Assembly (NCBI GenBank): GCA_947624765.1
Contig: CANQLS010000087.1
Coordinates: forward strand, 1 to 6,615
Direction: 5' to 3'
Source of the DNA: an uncultured Clostridia bacterium
GTDB lineage: Bacteria > Bacillota > Clostridia > TANB77 > UBA1234
DNA length: 6,615 nt
Shown one piece after another: positions 5,492-6,615 of the stretch. A model generated the notes under the pieces. The model searched no databases, was not told where the DNA came from, and saw only the letters and a list, made by a program, of their open reading frames with translations. The position numbers were made by a program, and so were the translations under genes. Every line of letters starts with the position of its first letter. Within the stretch, counting starts at the first letter, position 1.

Positions 5492-5495
5492 GGAG
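5492..5495 (+). promoter_or_regulatory. Ribosome binding site deciding the TTG start at 5505
   Basis: GGAG lies 9 nt before TTG at 5505. It overlaps the ATG at 5490 and abuts the ATG at 5496, so neither of those can use it. Confidence 0.6.
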
Positions 5496-5504
5496 ATGAT
5501 TTAT

Positions 5505-6356
5505 TTGAACTATATAAAGGATATTTTAAAAGGTGCGTTGATTGGTGTTGCTAATGTTATACCCGGCGTAAGCGGTGGCACTATGGCAGTATCAATGGGA
5601 ATTTATGATAAAATTATTTCTGCAATAACAAATTTAAAAAAGAATTTCAAAAATAGTATAAAGACTTTATTTCCATATATAATAGGCGTTGTATTAGGCG
5701 TTGTATTACTTTCATTTGTAATCGAAAAATTATTTACATATTTTCAAATACCAACAATTATGGCATTTTTAGGCTTAATCTTAGGAGGGTTACCAGCTAT
5801 AATAAAAAAAGTAGAGAATGAAAAATTTAAACCTACACATTTGCTATCATTTGCATTATTTGTGGCACTTATTGTTTTTTCTACTTTATACGCAGCAACA
5901 GATACAGGTGCTACTCAAATGTCTTTTGGTATAGAAAGTATTTTATTAATGCTGATTTTAGGATTTATTTCCGCAGGCACAATGGTTATACCTGGTGTTA
6001 GCGGTTCTATGATATTAATGATGTTAGGATATTACGAAACAATTATTCAAACTATTAATGAATTTATTCATTCGCTATTAGCATTTGATATTTCAAAAAT
6101 AGCATTATCATTACAAACATTAATTCCATTTGGAATAGGTGTAATTCTAGGGATTTTCATTATAGCAAAAATAATTTCATTTTTGTTAAAACGATATCCA
6201 AATGCCACTTATTGGGGAATAATTGGTTTAGTAGTTGCTTCACCAATTGCTATTTTATATCCAATTTCATTTGTAGGAGTAGGAATGGGAATATGGATTG
6301 TTAGTTTTATTACATTTGTAGCAGGTTTTTATTTTGCTATGAAGTTATCTGAATAA
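5505..6356 (+). CDS. DUF368 family polyprenyl-phosphate transporter (PopT-like)
   Basis: DUF368 proteins are multi-pass membrane proteins; members called PopT have been shown to recycle undecaprenyl phosphate across the cytoplasmic membrane, supplying the lipid carrier for peptidoglycan and other envelope polymers. The product has 283 residues from the TTG start and begins N-Y-I-K-D-I-L-K-G after the initiator, which is where family members normally begin. The hallmark I-P-G-V-S-G-G-T is at 19-26 and is echoed by I-P-G-V-S-G-S at 162-168, reflecting an internal two-fold repeat. Several hydrophobic segments are visible, for example about 57-74, 85-100, 112-130, 144-173, 206-228 and 236-278. 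It has its own extended -10 promoter and a terminator directly after it, so it is probably monocistronic. Its role fits the glycosyltransferase and deacetylase upstream. An ATG at 5490 would add five residues but lacks a ribosome binding site. Confidence 0.9.
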   Translation: MNYIKDILKGALIGVANVIPGVSGGTMAVSMGIYDKIISAITNLKKNFKNSIKTLFPYIIGVVLGVVLLSFVIEKLFTYFQIPTIMAFLGLILGGLPAIIKKVENEKFKPTHLLSFALFVALIVFSTLYAATDTGATQMSFGIESILLMLILGFISAGTMVIPGVSGSMILMMLGYYETIIQTINEFIHSLLAFDISKIALSLQTLIPFGIGVILGIFIIAKIISFLLKRYPNATYWGIIGLVVASPIAILYPISFVGVGMGIWIVSFITFVAGFYFAMKLSE

Positions 6357-6366
6357 ATAAACAAAG

Positions 6367-6397
6367 ATTAGTCGTAAAACATACGGCTAATTTTTTT
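6367..6397 (+). terminator. Rho-independent terminator of the DUF368 gene
   Basis: ATTAGTCGTA (6367-6376) pairs with TACGGCTAAT (6382-6391) over 10 bp with one G·U, around the loop AAACA. A run of seven T (6391-6397) overlaps the last stem base. It begins 10 nt after the stop codon. Confidence 0.9.
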
Positions 6398-6430
6398 ACG
6401 TTAGATAATTGTGAAAATTTTTATAATAAC

Positions 6431-6472
6431 TTGTTTTTTAAAAAATGTTGCGATAGAATATTGTCGAATATT
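6431..6472 (+). promoter_or_regulatory. Possible promoter and direct repeat before the secreted-protein gene
   Basis: TTGTTT (6431-6436), a 17-nt spacer and TAGAAT (6454-6459) form a weak -35/-10 pair. GAATATT occurs at 6456-6462 and again at 6466-6472, a 10-nt period that overlaps the -10 and the expected start of transcription. The repeated core AATATT is itself a palindrome, so this could be a small operator, but AT-rich chance matches are likely. Confidence 0.35.
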
Positions 6473-6489
6473 ACAAAGGAGGGTGAAAA

Positions 6490-6615
6490 ATGCAAAAGAA
6501 ATTATTAATTTTACTAATGATAACAATTACATTATTGCTTTCATTTATGGGAATAGCACAGGCATCTATATCGATACTCCCTACTGATGGCGGTGGCGGA
6601 GGCGGACGGAGGATG
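6490..6615 (+). CDS. Secreted protein with glycine run, N-terminal part (cut by window edge)
   Basis: An open frame of 42 codons runs from ATG at 6490 to the window edge without a stop. The ribosome binding site is very strong (AAAGGAGG at 6475-6482, 7 nt upstream). Residues 1-25 form a classic Sec signal peptide: Q-K-K, a hydrophobic core rich in Leu and Ile, and a probable signal peptidase I site A-Q-A after Ala25. The mature part begins S-I-S-I-L-P-T-D, then six Gly (34-39) and R-R-M. The Gly codons (GGC, GGT, GGA) make an abrupt GC-rich patch in an AT-rich gene. The protein is exported; nothing more can be said about function. The preceding terminator shows it is a separate transcription unit. 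Confidence 0.75.
   Translation, partial: MQKKLLILLMITITLLLSFMGIAQASISILPTDGGGGGGRRM

Overview
This window comes from a low-GC Gram-positive bacterium, most likely an anaerobic member of the Clostridia. The evidence is strong A+T richness in genes and spacers, AGGAGG-type ribosome binding sites, several TTG starts, extended -10 promoters (TGnTATAAT), lipoprotein signal peptides and an RNase J with a long basic N-terminal extension. I cannot name the genus.

Layout, left to right. Positions 1-155 (- strand) hold the start of a gene whose N-terminus resembles the DNA-binding part of AbiEi-type antitoxins and regulators; the window edge cuts it. A divergent spacer (156-381) carries a promoter in each direction and nested inverted repeats. 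On the + strand follow a short monofunctional peptidoglycan glycosyltransferase (GT51, 382-1050), a small lipoprotein of unknown function (1130-1513), a membrane-anchored NodB-type polysaccharide deacetylase (1626-2609) and RNase J (2625-4487). The last two are 15 nt apart and look co-transcribed. A 76-nt imperfect hairpin fills most of the gap before the deacetylase.

After RNase J comes a 204-nt spacer with two copies of a GC-rich palindrome that stands out sharply from the AT-rich surroundings. It leads into an overlapping two-gene MNT-HEPN toxin-antitoxin module (mntA-hepT type, 4692-5442). Next is a DUF368 (PopT-family) polyprenyl-phosphate transporter (5505-6356) with its own extended -10 promoter and a clear rho-independent terminator. 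The window ends inside a secreted protein that starts at 6490 and enters a glycine run just after its signal peptide.

How the genes fit together: glycosyltransferase, deacetylase, lipoprotein and PopT-type lipid-carrier transporter all point to the cell envelope, with RNase J as a housekeeping RNA enzyme among them. The MNT-HEPN pair, and perhaps the AbiEi-like gene at the left edge, are accessory genes. Nothing here amounts to a clearly new multi-gene system. The least explained parts are the non-coding structures: the hairpin at 1521-1594, the GC palindromes at 4505-4611 and the nested repeats at 271-343.
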